Of a DNA stretch of 5,508 nt, positions 4,786-5,508 are shown piece by piece (position 1 is the stretch's first letter; the number at the start of each line of letters is the position of its first letter). A program made the translations under genes and the position numbers. Under the pieces are notes generated by a model. The model did not search any database. It had not been told where the DNA came from and saw only the letters and a list, made by a program, of their open reading frames with translations. This stretch comes from Acidimicrobiaceae bacterium (lineage in GTDB: Bacteria > Actinomycetota > Acidimicrobiia > Acidimicrobiales > Aldehydirespiratoraceae), in NCBI GenBank assembly GCA_009840695.1, contig VXNG01000072.1, positions 1-5,508 on the forward strand, written 5' to 3'.

Positions 4786-5508
4786 ATGGAGTTCGGGATC
4801 TTCCAGAACGGCTACATACCGGGCCCCTCGGCGCACATCTGTGAGCACGAGCATCTCATGCTGATGCGCGAGGCGTCGTACCCGATCCTCGCTGACAAGC
4901 ACAACTGGAAGTTCGCCTGGTTCGGGGAACACCACTGCCTGACCGAGTACAGCCACATGTCATCACCTGAGGTGATGATCGGCTGGATCGCGGCCCAGAC
5001 CGACTACATCCACCTGGGCACGGCCATCACCAGCCTCCCCACCACCAAGGAGCATCCAGTGCGCATCGCGGAGCGGGCCGCCATGCTCGACCACTTCTGC
5101 GAGGGACGCTTCGAGTTCGGCACGGGCCGGGGCGCCGGCAGCCACGAGGTGGCCACCTTCAACAGCACCCTCACCTCCGAGACCAAGGCCATGTGGAACG
5201 AGGTGATGGCCGAGATCCCCCGCATGTGGGCCCAGCGTGATTACTCCTACGAGGGCGAGCACTTCCACGTGCCGCCCAACCACAACATCCTCCCCAAGCC
5301 CCTCGACGGCACCCACCCGCCGCTGTGGGTGGCCTGCGGCAACCCGGCCACATTCGCCACTGCCGGCAGCATGGGCATCGGCGCCATCGCCTTCAACTTC
5401 GAGCCCGCGCCCGCCCTCAAGGGCCGCATCGACAGCTACAAGGAGGCCATCGCGGAGTGCTCCGAGCCCCACGGCTCCTACATGAACGACAACGTGATGA
5501 TGACCAAC
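4786..5508 (+). CDS. Luciferase-like flavin-dependent monooxygenase (LLM family), 3' truncated by window
   Basis: Predicted TIM-barrel oxidoreductase of the bacterial luciferase-like superfamily, which uses reduced FMN or F420; the substrate is unknown. 241 residues are visible without a stop, out of the roughly 350-380 usual for the family. Seen: an N-terminal strand MEFGIFQNGYIPG, FGEHHCLTEYSHMSSPEV (46-63), GTAITSLPTTKEHPVRIAER (78-97) continuing into AAMLDHFCEGRFEFGTGRG (98-116) with the HPVRxAE-LD-GRFEFGxGRG pattern of the family, then SHEVATFN, and PPLWVACGNPATFATAG, which corresponds to the later flavin-binding strands. ATG at 4786 has a well-placed AGGAG. Codon use matches the neighbours. 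F420 use would be plausible in an actinobacterium but cannot be separated from FMN use here. It is transcribed away from the methyltransferase-phosphatase pair and carries a 19-bp palindrome at 4960-4978. Confidence 0.93.
   Translation, partial: MEFGIFQNGYIPGPSAHICEHEHLMLMREASYPILADKHNWKFAWFGEHHCLTEYSHMSSPEVMIGWIAAQTDYIHLGTAITSLPTTKEHPVRIAERAAMLDHFCEGRFEFGTGRGAGSHEVATFNSTLTSETKAMWNEVMAEIPRMWAQRDYSYEGEHFHVPPNHNILPKPLDGTHPPLWVACGNPATFATAGSMGIGAIAFNFEPAPALKGRIDSYKEAIAECSEPHGSYMNDNVMMTN
4960..4978. repeat. Perfect 19-bp palindrome inside the monooxygenase coding sequence
   Basis: TCATCACCTGAGGTGATGA has two exact 9-bp arms around a single G at 4969. It codes for part of MSSPEVMI and starts 174 bp after the first base of the ATG. 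Symmetry of this size is typical of operators bound by dimeric repressors, but the location inside a gene means coincidence must be considered. Confidence 0.6.

Noticed and set aside
4963..5472. 169-codon minus-strand open frame within the luciferase-like gene
   Set aside because: It is antisense to a gene with clear family motifs and a good ribosome binding site; the Gly/Ala/Val/His-rich translation has no motif.

Overview
The window is very GC-rich with dense, mostly overlapping genes, strong G/C bias at third codon positions, and some GTG starts. Together with a CtpE-type P-ATPase, SDR pairs, a CysQ-like phosphatase and a luciferase-like monooxygenase, this points to a chromosomal segment of a high-GC actinobacterium. 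An uncultured Acidimicrobiia-like lineage would fit, but that is an inference from style and gene content, not a phylogenetic result. I see no tRNA, rRNA, CRISPR array, insertion sequence or phage gene.

Left part, plus strand (1-3322): the C-terminal half of a CtpE-like P-type ATPase (its 5' end lies outside the window); a short junction carrying a perfect 22-bp direct repeat and a possible 16-codon mini-ORF; a degenerate SDR-fold protein that lacks the cofactor glycine motif and the catalytic Ser/Tyr/Lys; a canonical-looking SDR; then, after a 50-bp gap, a diacylglycerol-kinase-family lipid kinase. Stop and start codons overlap as ATGA at 887-890, 934-937 and 1599-1602, which suggests one translationally coupled unit.

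Middle, minus strand (3326-4671): a class I SAM-dependent methyltransferase followed 5 bp later by a CysQ/inositol-monophosphatase-family phosphatase. This pair converges on the lipid kinase with only 3 bp between the stop codons.

Right part: a 114-bp divergent intergenic region holds an imperfect 12-bp tandem repeat and promoter-like elements. It is followed on the plus strand by a luciferase-like flavin-dependent monooxygenase that runs off the window end. A perfect 19-bp palindrome lies inside the beginning of that gene.

The strongest leads are the inactive-looking SDR fused by ATGA overlap to an active-looking SDR (possibly a pseudoenzyme/enzyme heteromer, as in the BbsCD precedent), the duplicated start region before it, and the intragenic palindrome. 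None of these proves a new system.
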